DNA of 64,000 nt from Methylobacterium sp. J-048 (GCF_022829515.1 NZ_JAKSYL010000227.1:62001-126000), one strand, 5' to 3'. Positions 27,272 to 37,168 are shown, counted from the stretch's first letter. Numbers and translations: made by a program. The notes: generated by a model from the letters alone, not told the origin.

Positions 27272-28801
27272 TCACGCCGAGGCGCGCAGCGTTCCGCGCG
27301 CGTCCTGATCGTGCGCGTCCGCGGCGATCCAGCCGGACATCATCACCATCGGCATGCCGGGCCCGGGATGGGCGGCGCCGCCGGCGAGGTAGAGGCCGCG
27401 CACCTGCCGCGAGCGATTGCCCGGCTTGAACGCGCCCATCACCCTTCCATGCGAGGCAAGCCCGTAGATCGCGCCGTTGAGCACGCGGTAGCGCTCGTGG
27501 ATGTCCTGTGGAGTCAGGTGGCGCTCGACGACGATGCGCTCCTCCAGGTCGGGCATCCCGGCGGTGCGCTTGAGCTTGTCCAGGATGGTCCGGCGGTAGT
27601 TCTGGAACAGGGGGCCGTCCGGGCGCCAATCGTGGTGTGGGCGCAGGTAGGGCGTGTGCACCAGGACGTAGAGCGCCTCGCCGCCCTCGGGGGCCACGCT
27701 CGGGTCGGTGGAGGAAGGGGCCGCCAGATAGGCGGTCGGGTCCGGGGCCGGCTCGCCCTTGTTGTAGATGTAATCGAACTCCTCCTCGGGGTCCCGGGAG
27801 AAGACGAAGTCGTGGTGGTTCAGGTGCTCGTAGCGCTTGTTCAGGCCGAGGTAGAGGACCACGCCGGAGCAGGCCGGCTCGGGGTTCTTCTTCGCGTAGG
27901 CCTTGCCGGCGGCGCCGCCGACGAGCTCGCGGTAGGTGCGGACCGAATCCATGTTGGAGATCACGGCATCGAAGGGCGTCACGCCTGCGGCGGTGCGCAC
28001 GCCCCGGACCGCGCCGTTGGCGGTCTCGATCCCGGTCACCTCGGTGTCGGTCCTGCAGGTGGCGCCGAGCTCCTGGGCGAGCTTGGCCAGGCCTTCGGCC
28101 ACCGCGCGGGTGCCGCCCATCGGGTACCAGACGCCGTCGGCCGTCTGCATGTGGGCGATGGCGCAGAGCACCGCCGGCGCGCCGTAGGGCGAGGAGCCGA
28201 CATATTGCACGAAGTGATCAAGCATCTGCGCGAGGCGCGCATCCTTGACCTTGCCGCGGATGGTCGAAGCCACCGAGGCGTGCATGCGCAGGGACAGCAC
28301 GTCGCGCAGGGTGCCGGGGTTCATGTTGGCGCGCAGGTTGATCGTGTCGAACAGGTCCTCGACCGGCTTCCAGAAGAAGAATTTTTCGGACACGCCGTGC
28401 AAGTGCTCGGAAATAGAAAGAAACTTCTTGTAGCCGTCGCCGCTGCCGGGGGCGAAGCGGTCCATGTCGCCGGCCATCCGCTCGACATCCTGCAGCAGGT
28501 CGATGTGGGAGCCGTCGTCGAAGAAGCAGCGCCATTGCGGGTCGAGGCGGCGCAGGTCCATGTAGTCGTGGACCGAGCGGCCGGCCTCGGCAAAAATCCG
28601 CTCCAGCACGCGCGGCACCGTCAGGATGGTCGGGCCCATGTCGAAGCGGAAGCCGCCCTCGTGCAGCACCGCCGCCTTGCCGCCGAGCCAGCCGTTCTTG
28701 TCGTAGACCGTGACGCGGTGGCCGCGCGCAGCGGCCACGCACGCGGCCGCGAGTCCGCCGAGCCCGCTGCCGATCACGGCGACCGTCGAATCCTGGCTCA
28801 T
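27272..28801 (-). CDS. CrtI-family carotenoid desaturase/oxidase (CrtP/CrtN-like)
   Basis: 509 residues. N-terminal FAD-binding dinucleotide fold VAVIGSGLGGLAAACVAAARGHRVTVYDKNGWLGGK, and the C-terminal family signature GLYLAGGAAHPGPGMPMVMMSG. Oxidises a C30 or C40 polyene at the inner membrane; the specific reaction (desaturation or terminal methyl oxidation) cannot be read from the sequence. A second paralogue lies at 32484-34073, so one may desaturate and the other oxidise, as CrtN and CrtP do. ATG at 28801. Confidence 0.88.
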   Translation of the reverse strand: MSQDSTVAVIGSGLGGLAAACVAAARGHRVTVYDKNGWLGGKAAVLHEGGFRFDMGPTILTVPRVLERIFAEAGRSVHDYMDLRRLDPQWRCFFDDGSHIDLLQDVERMAGDMDRFAPGSGDGYKKFLSISEHLHGVSEKFFFWKPVEDLFDTINLRANMNPGTLRDVLSLRMHASVASTIRGKVKDARLAQMLDHFVQYVGSSPYGAPAVLCAIAHMQTADGVWYPMGGTRAVAEGLAKLAQELGATCRTDTEVTGIETANGAVRGVRTAAGVTPFDAVISNMDSVRTYRELVGGAAGKAYAKKNPEPACSGVVLYLGLNKRYEHLNHHDFVFSRDPEEEFDYIYNKGEPAPDPTAYLAAPSSTDPSVAPEGGEALYVLVHTPYLRPHHDWRPDGPLFQNYRRTILDKLKRTAGMPDLEERIVVERHLTPQDIHERYRVLNGAIYGLASHGRVMGAFKPGNRSRQVRGLYLAGGAAHPGPGMPMVMMSGWIAADAHDQDARGTLRASA

Positions 28802-28904
28802 CCTGAAAGGTCGCTCCCCGGGCCCGTCACAGCGTTACCCGCGTCTCGAAGCTAGACGCGAGACCCCGCGGGTCAACGCGCCACCCGGTCGCGGGACCGG
28901 CCGT

Positions 28905-29747
28905 TCAGGCCCTGTCTGTGGACAGCTGAGCCAGGAAGTTACCGATCTCCCGGCGGCGCAGGGGCGCTTCGAGCACTTCCGGGCCGAGGCCGTGGCGCCA
29001 GGCGAGGCGGCGCGCCGCCTCGGGATCGTCGCCCTGGAGGCTCGCGATCTCGTCGGCATAGGCCGCCACCGCCTCCGGATCCTCGGCGAGGCCGGCCTCG
29101 ACGATCGCGGTGTCGCACAGGCGCAGCATCGCGCCGACTTCTTCAAGGTCGAGTTCCGGGTGGTACTGCGTGCCCCAGAACCAGCCGGCTCCGTGCCGGA
29201 TCTCGATGGCCTGGACGCCCAGCACGCGGTTGCCCGCCAGCACCCGCGCCCCCGGGGGCGGCTCCAGCACAGCATCCGAGTGGATCGCCGGCGCGTCCCA
29301 GACCGCCGGGCGGCCAGCCAGCAGCGGATGGGTCCGGCCTTCCTGGGTCGGGGTGATCGCCCGGGCGAAGCCGTATTCCGGCCCCCGCGGGTTCTCAGCC
29401 GCGTGCCCGCCGGCCACGGTGGCGGCGACCTGAACGCCCCAGCAGGACCCGAACACCGCGAGTCCCGCCTCCAGGGCGCTCCGCATCAGGTTGAGCTGGC
29501 GGGTCACCGCCGGCGTCGCCTCGGAGACCTTCAGGGTCGAACCGGTGAAGATCAGCCCGTCGAACGCCGACAGGTCCTGCGGCAGGGCCGCATCGGCATC
29601 GGCCGGGTTGAGGAAGCGGCAGGCGGTTTCGGGGGCGAGGTCGTGGACCACCACGGCGTAGGATTCGGCCGAGGTCCGGCCCGTCGCCGCGACGTGCCGG
29701 TCGCGGGCCGCCCGATCGTTGCCGTCGGCGATGAGCAGGCGGAGCAT
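28905..29747 (-). CDS. Class I glutamine amidotransferase-like protein
   Basis: 280 residues. Nucleophile elbow GSCWGVQVAA, and the His-Glu pair in WGTQYHPEL, completing a class I amidotransferase triad as in GMP-synthase-like hydrolases. The C-terminal 80 residues (CDTAIVEAGLAEDPEAVAAYADEI) are helical and outside the usual domain. It lies between the ABC permease gene and a carotenoid gene on the same strand, so it may be co-transcribed, but a link to pigments is not obvious; it may degrade gamma-glutamyl compounds. ATG at 29747 with GCGAGACATCT upstream, weak. Confidence 0.82.
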   Translation of the reverse strand: MLRLLIADGNDRAARDRHVAATGRTSAESYAVVVHDLAPETACRFLNPADADAALPQDLSAFDGLIFTGSTLKVSEATPAVTRQLNLMRSALEAGLAVFGSCWGVQVAATVAGGHAAENPRGPEYGFARAITPTQEGRTHPLLAGRPAVWDAPAIHSDAVLEPPPGARVLAGNRVLGVQAIEIRHGAGWFWGTQYHPELDLEEVGAMLRLCDTAIVEAGLAEDPEAVAAYADEIASLQGDDPEAARRLAWRHGLGPEVLEAPLRRREIGNFLAQLSTDRA

Positions 29748-29850
29748 AGATGTCTCGCAGTGCAGGAACGCGGACCCTGCCCGATCGGCTGGGCTGTGTC
29801 CGGGTACGGCTGGTCGCAGGCGCGGCGCGGATCGTCGCGGAGCCGGCCGC

Positions 29851-31059
29851 TCAGGCGGTCCGCCGGGCCACCAGACCGAGCGCAAGGCCCAGCCCGCCGA
29901 GCGTCAGCACGCTCAGCACCGCGAAGGCCGGCGCCGCGGAGCCGAAGCCCTCGCCCAGTGCGTTCTGATAGGCTTCGATCGCCCAGGCGTTGGGCGTGAG
30001 CCAACCGGCCTGCTGCAGCCAGGGGGGCATCAGGAAGCGCGGCACCATCGAGCCGCCGACCGCGGAGAGCAGCAGCACCCCGAAGGTCGAGGCGAGGTGC
30101 GCCTGCTGGCGGGAGGCGGCCAGCGCGCAGGCGGCGAGCGCCAGGCCCGCGGCCATGGCCGAGACCAGCAGGCAGGCCGTGAGGAAGGCCGGCCAGTGCG
30201 GGCCGATCTCGACCCCGTAGAGAAGCTCGGCGGCCAGAAAGATCAGGCCGGCCTGGACCATGCCCTGCAGCGTCAGAAAACCGAACTTGCCGAGCACCAC
30301 CACCGGCAGGCCGCCGGGGCCGGCCATCAGGCGCTCGGCGATGCCGGTCTCCCGTTCCTCGACCAGCGAGAGCGCTCCCTGCATGGCGGCAAACAGCAGG
30401 AACACCGCGGTGATCGCGCCGGCGTAGTAGCTCACCCGGGCGTTGGCGGTGCCGGCGGCGGTGCTCTGCCGCTCGACCAGCGAGGCGAAGCTGAACGGCT
30501 CCTTCTTGGCCCGCTGCTCGGCAAACGCCTCGTCGAGGAAGCGCCGCTCGTCCGGGCCGATCTTGCCGGTGCGCTCCACGTCCGCGACGATGCGCGAGAG
30601 CACCACGTCGGGCAGCGCCTCGTTCAGCACGCGCTGGAGCTGGCCCAGGGCGATCGGCGTGGCGAGCGCCTTGGCGGGGTTCTCGACCAGCACCACCGGC
30701 TGATCGGCGGGGCTAGGCGCGGCGTCCGAAGGCGCGGCGATCAGGTCGCCCCGGAGCGCCAGGGCGACGTCGACCGCGCCGGAGCGGACCGCCTGGGTCA
30801 CGTCCGCCAGGTTGCTCGCCGGCAGGCGGGTGACCCGCAGGGACGGGTCGGCCACCAGGGCGTCTGCGAGGCGCTGCGTGGCCGCCGTCCGGGCGAAGTC
30901 GGCGAGCCCGAGATGGATGCGAATCCGGTCGCCGGTCGCCCCGGAGAAGATCGCGGCGAAGATCGAGAAGATCACCGTGGGCAGCACGAAAGCCATCACC
31001 AGGGCGGCGCGGTCGCGCAGGAGGCTCAGCGCCATCACCCGGAACGCGGCGCCGATCAT
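29851..31059 (-). CDS. ABC-2 type transporter permease
   Basis: 402 residues. One N-terminal helix (ALVMAFVLPTVIFSIFAAIF), a periplasmic region of about 170 residues, then five helices (YYAGAITAVFLLFAAMQGAL to LSVLTLGGLGLALGLVARR), the typical ABC-2 export permease. Pairs with the ATPase gene directly upstream: their ends overlap by 4 bases (ATGA). Substrate not deducible; context suggests a pigment, glycolipid or other envelope component. Ends about 100 bases before the amidotransferase start. Confidence 0.9.
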   Translation of the reverse strand: MIGAAFRVMALSLLRDRAALVMAFVLPTVIFSIFAAIFSGATGDRIRIHLGLADFARTAATQRLADALVADPSLRVTRLPASNLADVTQAVRSGAVDVALALRGDLIAAPSDAAPSPADQPVVLVENPAKALATPIALGQLQRVLNEALPDVVLSRIVADVERTGKIGPDERRFLDEAFAEQRAKKEPFSFASLVERQSTAAGTANARVSYYAGAITAVFLLFAAMQGALSLVEERETGIAERLMAGPGGLPVVVLGKFGFLTLQGMVQAGLIFLAAELLYGVEIGPHWPAFLTACLLVSAMAAGLALAACALAASRQQAHLASTFGVLLLSAVGGSMVPRFLMPPWLQQAGWLTPNAWAIEAYQNALGEGFGSAAPAFAVLSVLTLGGLGLALGLVARRTA

Positions 31060-32036
31060 CCGGCGGCCTCCGCCCGGCGCGGCTCGGAGGCCCCACGGTC
31101 CGGGACCTCCCGGGGCCGGATCGCGTCGAGATACAGCGCCTCCAGCCGCGGGGCGCGGACCCGCACCTCGGCCACCGGCACGCCCTGCGCCCGCAGCGCC
31201 CCGAGCAGGGCCGCGCCGTCGAGGCCGGAGCGCTCGACCGAGCGCCAGACCAGGCCGTCCGGCTCGGCCGGGACGAAGCCGCCGCGGCGCAGCACCGCCT
31301 CCGCGGCCGCGTCCGCCGGCAGGGCGAGGCTCAGCTCCCGCTCCGGCGCGCCGACCCGCAGCTGCGCCAGCAGGTCGGCCAGACGCCCTTCGCGCACGAT
31401 CCGCCCCTGCGCCAAGAACGCGACCCGGGAGGCGAGACGCTCGGCCTCGGCGAAATCGTGGGTGGCGATCAGGATCGCGGTGCCCGCGGCTTTCAGCCGG
31501 TCCAGCACCGCGTGGATCGCTGCCCTTGCGGCGAGGTCGACGCCGCTGGTCGGCTCGTCGAGCAGGACGAGGCGCGGCCGGTTCATCAGGCTCGCTGCGA
31601 TGTTGACCCGGCGCCGGTAGCCGCCGGACAGGATCCCGACCGGGCGATGGGCCACGTCGGCGATGTCGGCCATCTCCAGGGCGGCCGCGACGGCCGCGCG
31701 CCGGTCGCGCCGGGGCACGCCCGCGAGCTGGCCGAAGACGCCGAGATTCTCGGCGACCGTGAGGCGCGGATAGAGGGCGATCTCCTGGGGGACCCAGCCG
31801 ATGCTCCGGCGGGCGCGGCCCTCCCGGAACGGGTCGGCGCCGGCCACCCGCACCGTCCCGGCGCCGGGCGCCAGGCGGCCCGCCACGAGGCGCATCAGCG
31901 AGGACTTGCCGGCTCCGTTCGGGCCGAGCAGCGCCAGGGTCTCGGCGGGATCGAGGGCGAGATCGACCTGCTCCAGCACCCGCCGCCCGCGCAGGTCCAG
32001 GCCGACGCCTGCGATCCTGACGAGGGGGTCTTCCAC
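31056..32036 (-). CDS. ABC transporter ATP-binding protein
   Basis: 326 residues. Walker A GPNGAGKSS, signature LSGGYRRRV, Walker B LVLLDEPTSGVD, then His-loop ATHDFAEAE; about 80 C-terminal residues follow. Energises the ABC-2 permease with which it overlaps. I chose GTG at 32036 (VEDPLVRIAG), 4 bases after the DUF2141 stop, because it precedes the domain directly; the frame extends further upstream into that gene. Exporter ATPase, inner face of the membrane. Confidence 0.92.
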   Translation of the reverse strand: MEDPLVRIAGVGLDLRGRRVLEQVDLALDPAETLALLGPNGAGKSSLMRLVAGRLAPGAGTVRVAGADPFREGRARRSIGWVPQEIALYPRLTVAENLGVFGQLAGVPRRDRRAAVAAALEMADIADVAHRPVGILSGGYRRRVNIAASLMNRPRLVLLDEPTSGVDLAARAAIHAVLDRLKAAGTAILIATHDFAEAERLASRVAFLAQGRIVREGRLADLLAQLRVGAPERELSLALPADAAAEAVLRRGGFVPAEPDGLVWRSVERSGLDGAALLGALRAQGVPVAEVRVRAPRLEALYLDAIRPREVPDRGASEPRRAEAAG

Positions 32037-32040
32037 CCCG

Positions 32041-32487
32041 TCACCGCCGCGGCAGGGCGCGGGCGAGCCACACCCGCACGGCAGCGCCGGGCTCCTGCAG
32101 CGCGAAGGCGGCGTCGGAAAAGTCCGGCCGCGCCCGGCGCGCGACGGCACCCGAGAAGCCGTAGGGCTCGAGGGGCAGGCCGAGTCCGGTCCGGTCGAGG
32201 CGGCCGTTGCCGTTGGAATCCTGGAAGGCCGCCACCGCGTAGGCACCCGGAGCCACGTCTCGGAAGGTGAACCGGGCCCGCCCCCCGGAGGCCGGTGCCT
32301 CGTCGCCCTGCGTGCAGAACGATTCGGCGAGACCACCCTGGCACAGAGCCACCCGGACTGGGCCGCCACCGGGCTCGATCCCGTCGACCTCCACCTGCAG
32401 GGTCGCGGCCATCGCGTCCGAGGCCGAGAGCACCGCGACGGCGCAGAGGCCGGCGGCCAGCGTCGTCCGGCCCGGCGGGCCGATCAC
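32041..32487 (-). CDS. DUF2141 exported protein
   Basis: 148 residues. A signal peptide ([20 protein letters not shown]) is followed by a DUF2141 beta domain ([60 protein letters not shown]). Periplasmic, function unknown, and often found near carotenoid or lipid genes. GTG at 32487 overlaps the stop of the upstream CrtI-like gene (GTGA), and the ABC ATPase begins 4 bases after its end, so the four genes are tightly coupled. Confidence 0.88.
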   Translation of the reverse strand: MIGPPGRTTLAAGLCAVAVLSASDAMAATLQVEVDGIEPGGGPVRVALCQGGLAESFCTQGDEAPASGGRARFTFRDVAPGAYAVAAFQDSNGNGRLDRTGLGLPLEPYGFSGAVARRARPDFSDAAFALQEPGAAVRVWLARALPRR

Positions 32488-34073
32488 GAGGCCTCGCCGG
32501 AGGTCGCCAGCGGCGCCGTGTCCGGGATGCCCGCCTGGGCTGCGGCGCGGACGCCGGCCAGCTCCTCGATCAGCAGCCGCGCGGTGATGCGGGCACCCTC
32601 GTAGATCACCGGCAGGCCTGAGCCCGGATGGGTGCCGCCGCCGACGATGTAGAGGCCCGGCCCGAAGCGGTTGTGCGGCCGGAAATACAGCATCTGCATC
32701 AGGTCGTGGGCAAGGTTGAAGGTGGCGCCCTCGTGGACCGCGAAATCCTCCTCCCATTGGGTCGGGTCGATGATCCGCTCGTAGCGGATCCGGGACTCGA
32801 TATCCTCCAGCCCGAGATGCTTCAGGCGTTCCAGGATCAGGGCGCGGTAGCTCGCCCGGGTCGCCGGCCAGTCGATTCCGGCCTTCAGGTTCGGGACCGG
32901 CACCAGGACGTAGAGGGCGGTATGCCCGGGGGGCGCCATGCCGCCGTCGGTGTAGCCGGCGTGCTGGACGTAGAGGGAGGGCTGCATCGGCAGCGTCCCC
33001 TCGGTGATCTCGCGGATGTTGCGCTCGTAGCCGTCGGCCAGGAGGATCGTGTGGTGTCCCAGGCTCTCGGGCACTTTCCCTTCGAGGCCGAGATACAGCA
33101 TGAAGGTCGAGCAGGAGAGCCGGGCCTTGTGGATCTTGGCGTCGCGCCAGCGTGGGCGGTGCTTCTCCGGCACCAGGGCGCGCATCACCTTGGCGAAGTC
33201 GCCGTTGATCAGCACCGCGTCGGCGTTGAAGGTCTCGCCGTCCACCACGACGCCGCTGGCGCGCTTGCCGTCGAACACCACCCGCTCGACGTTGGCGTTG
33301 AGCCGGACGTCGACGCCCATGCGTCCGGCCAGGCCGGCCATCGCCTCGGAGACCGCGCCGCAGCCGCCGACGGGGTGGTAGACGCCGTGCTCGTATTCCA
33401 GGAACGACAGGATCGTGAATAGGCTCGGGCAGCGGAACGGCGACATGCCGAGGTATTTGGTCTGGAACGAGAAGGCGAGGCGCACCCGCGGATCCGCGAA
33501 GTAGCGCTTCAGGTCGCGGTCGACGCTGCGGCCGGGATGCAGGTGGGGCAGGGCGGCCAGCATCGCCGGGCTCGCCATGCTGCGCAGGGTGTGGAAGGCC
33601 TGCTGCAGGATCGGCTTGAAGTAATCGAGCTTCGTCCGGTTCTCGGTGAAGAACGCCTGGACGTTCTTGGCGTCGTCCGGGGCCATCCGGGCGATCTCCG
33701 TCTCCATGCGGGCGATGTCGCCGGTCGCGCGGATCGTGCCGGAGATGCCGTCCGGACCCTCGAACACCAGGTTGTATTGCGGGTCGAGCCGTTCGAGCTT
33801 GACGTGGTCCTCAAGCCGCTCGCCGCAGCTCGTGAAGATGTCGGCCAGGATCTGCGGGTAGAGGAAGAAGGTCGGCCCGATATCGAACTTGTAGCCGCCC
33901 GGTGCCGTGACGGTCTTCGTGCGGCCACCGACTTGGGCGTCCTTCTCGAACAGGGTCACGTGGACCCCGGCGCGAGCCAGCAGCAGGGCCGAGGCCAGGC
34001 CGCCGGGACCGGCGCCGACCACGGCCACCCGGCGTCCGGTCAGCGCCCGCAAACCATCCCCAGACTGAAGCAA
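32484..34073 (-). CDS. CrtI-family carotenoid desaturase (second paralogue)
   Basis: 529 residues from a proposed TTG start at 34073 (preceded by GAGGGGAG at 9 bases); no ATG lies before the FAD motif. FAD fold [21 protein letters not shown] with [17 protein letters not shown]-terminal signature [28 protein letters not shown]. About 20 residues longer than the paralogue at 27272. As head of the run it may do the first desaturations; product (C30 diapo- or C40) is inferred from the genus. The downstream DUF2141 gene overlaps by 4 bases. Confidence 0.88.
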   Translation of the reverse strand: MLQSGDGLRALTGRRVAVVGAGPGGLASALLLARAGVHVTLFEKDAQVGGRTKTVTAPGGYKFDIGPTFFLYPQILADIFTSCGERLEDHVKLERLDPQYNLVFEGPDGISGTIRATGDIARMETEIARMAPDDAKNVQAFFTENRTKLDYFKPILQQAFHTLRSMASPAMLAALPHLHPGRSVDRDLKRYFADPRVRLAFSFQTKYLGMSPFRCPSLFTILSFLEYEHGVYHPVGGCGAVSEAMAGLAGRMGVDVRLNANVERVVFDGKRASGVVVDGETFNADAVLINGDFAKVMRALVPEKHRPRWRDAKIHKARLSCSTFMLYLGLEGKVPESLGHHTILLADGYERNIREITEGTLPMQPSLYVQHAGYTDGGMAPPGHTALYVLVPVPNLKAGIDWPATRASYRALILERLKHLGLEDIESRIRYERIIDPTQWEEDFAVHEGATFNLAHDLMQMLYFRPHNRFGPGLYIVGGGTHPGSGLPVIYEGARITARLLIEELAGVRAAAQAGIPDTAPLATSGEAS

Positions 34074-34188
34074 CGCCGCCGACTCCCCTCGCAACCCCCG
34101 AACCCTATCGGCCAAGCTAGCCTCGCAGCGGCGCTCGGCAATTGCAGCCGTTTGTCGCGCGTTTGGCTCCGGAGCGGAAGGGAGGGGC

Positions 34189-35034
34189 TCAACCGGCCGG
34201 AACGAGCCGGCCCTGGCCGCGAGCGATCGTCTGAAGGGCGATCCCCGCAGCGGTTGCCACGTTGAGCGAATCGAAGCCCGGGGCCATCGGGATCCGCACC
34301 GGGCGGGCTCGACTGAGTGTCGTCGCATCGAGGCCCGGCCCCTCGGTCCCGAGGATCAGCAGCACCCGCGCCGGCACGGTGAGGGCATGCAGGGGTTCGG
34401 CAGCCCCGGGGCTGAGCGCCAGTGCTTCGAGGTTGAGCGCGCTGGCCAGGGCCAGCCAGTCCTGCCCGGCGCCGAGTCGCGCGAAGGGCTGGATCAGCGC
34501 GGCGCCGGCCGAGACCCGGATGCTCTTGCGATAGAGCGGATCGCAACTCGCGGCGTCGAGGAGCACCGCGTCGGCCCCGAAGGCTGCGGCGTTGCGGAAG
34601 GCAGCGCCGACATTGTCGTGGTTGGTCAGGCCCGCGAGCCCGAGCACCAGCGCCGGGGCGGGAGCCGGCGGCACGAGGGCGGCGGGTTCGGGCTCCGGTC
34701 CGCGCAGGCCCACCGCCAGGACGCCGCGATGAATCGGGAAGCCGGTCACCGCACTCATCACCGCCTTGGCGGCGAGATAGACCGGCGGCCTATTCGGGCA
34801 GGCGGCTAGGTCCGGGGCGAGACCCGGCCAGCGCTCCGGGGCGAGCAGGATCGATTCGGCCCGGAACCGGGCGCGAGGGCCGAGCAGCAGCCGCAGGGTG
34901 ACTTCGCCCTCGACAATGAAGCGCCCGGCGCGGCCCACGAGGTCGCGCTCGCGCATCCGGGTGTAGGGTTCGAGGCGCGGGTCGTCCGGGTCCGCGATCG
35001 TCTCCGCGGCGATCGGCTCTCCGGCCTTGTCCAC
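34189..35034 (-). CDS. TrmH/SpoU family RNA methyltransferase
   Basis: 281 residues. An N-terminal substrate-binding part ([25 protein letters not shown]) and a SPOUT domain with the trefoil-knot motifs [44 protein letters not shown] and [20 protein letters not shown]. Probably 2'-O-methylates tRNA or rRNA with S-adenosylmethionine; the target position is unknown. GTG start at 35034, one base after the MaoC stop, so co-translated with it. Confidence 0.9.
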   Translation of the reverse strand: MDKAGEPIAAETIADPDDPRLEPYTRMRERDLVGRAGRFIVEGEVTLRLLLGPRARFRAESILLAPERWPGLAPDLAACPNRPPVYLAAKAVMSAVTGFPIHRGVLAVGLRGPEPEPAALVPPAPAPALVLGLAGLTNHDNVGAAFRNAAAFGADAVLLDAASCDPLYRKSIRVSAGAALIQPFARLGAGQDWLALASALNLEALALSPGAAEPLHALTVPARVLLILGTEGPGLDATTLSRARPVRIPMAPGFDSLNVATAAGIALQTIARGQGRLVPAG

Positions 35035-35035
35035 C

Positions 35036-35509
35036 TCAGCCCTGCTGGCGCTCGGTGCGGATCGCGAGCGGGTCGGCCTCGGCCTTGGTCGGCACCTTCA
35101 CCAGCGCCTCGCCGTCGAGGACGGTCTCCCCGGCAACCGAACAGCGGCAGGCGAGGCGGGCGCGCCGACGCTCCGGCATCAGCTCGGCCACCGTGACGGT
35201 GACATCGACGATGTCGCCGATGCGCACCGGCGCGCGGAAGTTGAGGGTCTGCGAGATGTAGACCGCCCCGGGGCCGGGCAGCCGGGTGCCGAGCACCGCC
35301 GAGATCAGCCCGGCCGTGTACAGGCCGTGGGCGATGCGGGTGCCGAACGGCGTGCGGGCGGCGAAGTGCTCGGACAGGTGGATCGGGTTGCGGTCGCCGG
35401 TGATCTCGGCGAAGCCGACCACGTCGGAGGACGCGATGGTCTTCGAGAGGGTTTCGGACAACCCGACCTCGAGATCTTCGAAATAGAGCACGCGCAGTTC
35501 GGGCAGCAT
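35036..35509 (-). CDS. MaoC-type (R)-specific enoyl-CoA hydratase
   Basis: 157 residues, hot-dog fold. Active-site motif DVVGFAEITGDRNPIHLSEHFAA (Asp and His of the hydratase 2 motif) then FGTRIAHGLYTAGLISAVLG. Hydrates enoyl-CoA to (R)-3-hydroxyacyl-CoA, as PhaJ does; it could supply polyhydroxyalkanoate monomers or act in beta-oxidation. ATG at 35509. Forms a unit with the TrmH-like gene. Confidence 0.9.
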   Translation of the reverse strand: MLPELRVLYFEDLEVGLSETLSKTIASSDVVGFAEITGDRNPIHLSEHFAARTPFGTRIAHGLYTAGLISAVLGTRLPGPGAVYISQTLNFRAPVRIGDIVDVTVTVAELMPERRRARLACRCSVAGETVLDGEALVKVPTKAEADPLAIRTERQQG

Positions 35510-35699
35510 GGCTCGACAGACCTCCGGTTCCGGCCAGCGGCATCTCGGGTGCAGCCGGCTCGACAAGACCGGTTCGCACGATCGCGCCGTCGAATCCACC
35601 CGGACGAAGGCGCAAGGTCCTTGGAACTTTCTTGAGGCGCGGACAGGGTTTTCTCAACATCCGCTCGACAGGCGCGCCGCACTCGGCGATGACCGCCCC

Positions 35700-36305
35700 G
35701 TGACCGCTGACAACGCCGCCCAGCCCGAGCCGCCCGCCCTGCGCCCGGTCGTCGTCCGCGTGGCGGCGCTGAACCTCGGCTATTTCGGCATCGAGATCGC
35801 GGTGGCGCTCGCCATCGGCTCGGTGGCGCTCATCGCCGACAGCCTCGATTTCCTGGAAGACGCGGCGATCAACCTGCTGATCTTTGCCGGCCTGTCCTGG
35901 AGTGCGCGCAACCGGGCGCGGCTCGGCACCGCCATGGCGTTCATCCTGCTGGTGCCGGCGCTCGCGACCGCCTACGCCGCCTACGACAAGTTTGCCGACT
36001 TCGTGCCCCCGGCGGCCCTGCCGCTGACGCTGACCGGCCTCGGGGCGCTCGCGGTGAACCTCACCTGTGCGCTGATGCTGGCCCGGCATCGGTCCGGCTC
36101 CGGCAGCCTGACCCGGGCGGCCTACCTCTCGGCCCGCAACGACGCCTACGCCAACCTGGCGATCATCGCGGCCGGTCTGGTCACCGCGCTCCACCCCAGT
36201 CCCTGGCCGGATCTCGTCGCGGCGGGCGGCATCGCGATCCTCAACGCCGATTCCGCCGCCGATATCTTCCGGGCCGCCGCGGCCGAGCGACGGGCGGCGA
36301 AATAG
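35700..36305 (+). CDS. Short cation transporter (CDF-like)
   Basis: 201 residues with about five or six membrane helices. The pattern SVALIADSLDFLEDAAINLLIF and, later, YLSARNDAYANLAIIAAG carry the acidic residues of the two metal-binding helices of the cation diffusion facilitator family. The C-terminal cytoplasmic domain of about 90 residues found in full-length members is absent. GTG start at 35700; the frame upstream has no better start. The phosphoesterase gene follows 8 bases later. Confidence 0.8.
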   Translation: MTADNAAQPEPPALRPVVVRVAALNLGYFGIEIAVALAIGSVALIADSLDFLEDAAINLLIFAGLSWSARNRARLGTAMAFILLVPALATAYAAYDKFADFVPPAALPLTLTGLGALAVNLTCALMLARHRSGSGSLTRAAYLSARNDAYANLAIIAAGLVTALHPSPWPDLVAAGGIAILNADSAADIFRAAAAERRAAK

Positions 36306-36313
36306 GCATCCCC

Positions 36314-37168
36314 ATGCGCATCTTCCCGATCTCCGACCTGCATCTGGAGCGGCGGCGGCTCGACCTGATCGCGCTGCCTGCGGAGCCGTTCGACCTGCTC
36401 GCCTGCCCGGGGGACCTCTACGAGGGGCACCCCGAGCGGGGCCTCGCCGCCCTGGTCCACTTGGCGCAGGGCAGGCCGATCGTGCTGGTGCCGGGCAACC
36501 ACGAGCGCTACGCCCCCACGGGCGACATGCGCACGGCCCCGGAACTGCTGGCGGCTCTGGAGGCGGATGTCGCCCGGGTGAACGCGCTGGGCGACCGCAT
36601 TCACCTGCTCCAGGGCTCGCAGGCTTGCGTGATCGACGGCGTGCGTTTCATCGGCACGACCCTGTGGAGCGACTGGCACCTCGCCGGACGCTGGCTCGCC
36701 GCCGACGCGCCCGACCGCCCGGCGGATCCGGTCGCCTATGCCGCCGCGCGCATGACCGATCCGGTCACCGGCTCGCGCGAATATCTTGGGTCGATCCGCA
36801 AGTCCGATGGCGGGGCGTGGCAGCCCGCGGACGCCATGGCGGCGCATGCGGCCGAGCGCGCCGCATTGCACGCCGCGCTCCGCGTGCCCCATGACGGCCC
36901 GACCGTAGTGGTGACCCATCACCCGGCGAGCCCCCTGGCGGCGGATCGCTACCGGGACCAGCCCGGCGTGCCGTGGTGGGTGCCGGCCTTCTACGCCAGC
37001 ACTGCGCTCGACGACCTCCCCGATGCCGAGCGCCCGGCGCTGTGGATCTCGGGCCATTTCCACGCCGGCCACGATTTGCGGATCGGCCGCTGTCGCTGGG
37101 TCTCGAACCCGGTCGAGGGCGACAGCTACCGGGCGGATTTCTGCGTGACGGTGGAGGCGGAGGGGTAG
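36314..37168 (+). CDS. Metallophosphoesterase
   Basis: 284 residues. Complete calcineurin-type motifs: ISDLHLE, CPGDLYEG, PGNHERY, VVVTHHPAS and SGHFHAGHD. Two-metal phosphodiesterase or phosphatase; substrate unknown. ATG at 36314. Sits directly after the CDF-like gene and is probably co-transcribed with it. Confidence 0.92.
   Translation: MRIFPISDLHLERRRLDLIALPAEPFDLLACPGDLYEGHPERGLAALVHLAQGRPIVLVPGNHERYAPTGDMRTAPELLAALEADVARVNALGDRIHLLQGSQACVIDGVRFIGTTLWSDWHLAGRWLAADAPDRPADPVAYAAARMTDPVTGSREYLGSIRKSDGGAWQPADAMAAHAAERAALHAALRVPHDGPTVVVTHHPASPLAADRYRDQPGVPWWVPAFYASTALDDLPDAERPALWISGHFHAGHDLRIGRCRWVSNPVEGDSYRADFCVTVEAEG

Noticed and set aside
35631-35655. GGAAC followed by GTT before the CDF-like gene
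   Set aside because: Spacing is 20 bases, outside the 16-17 range of sigma-EcfG promoters.
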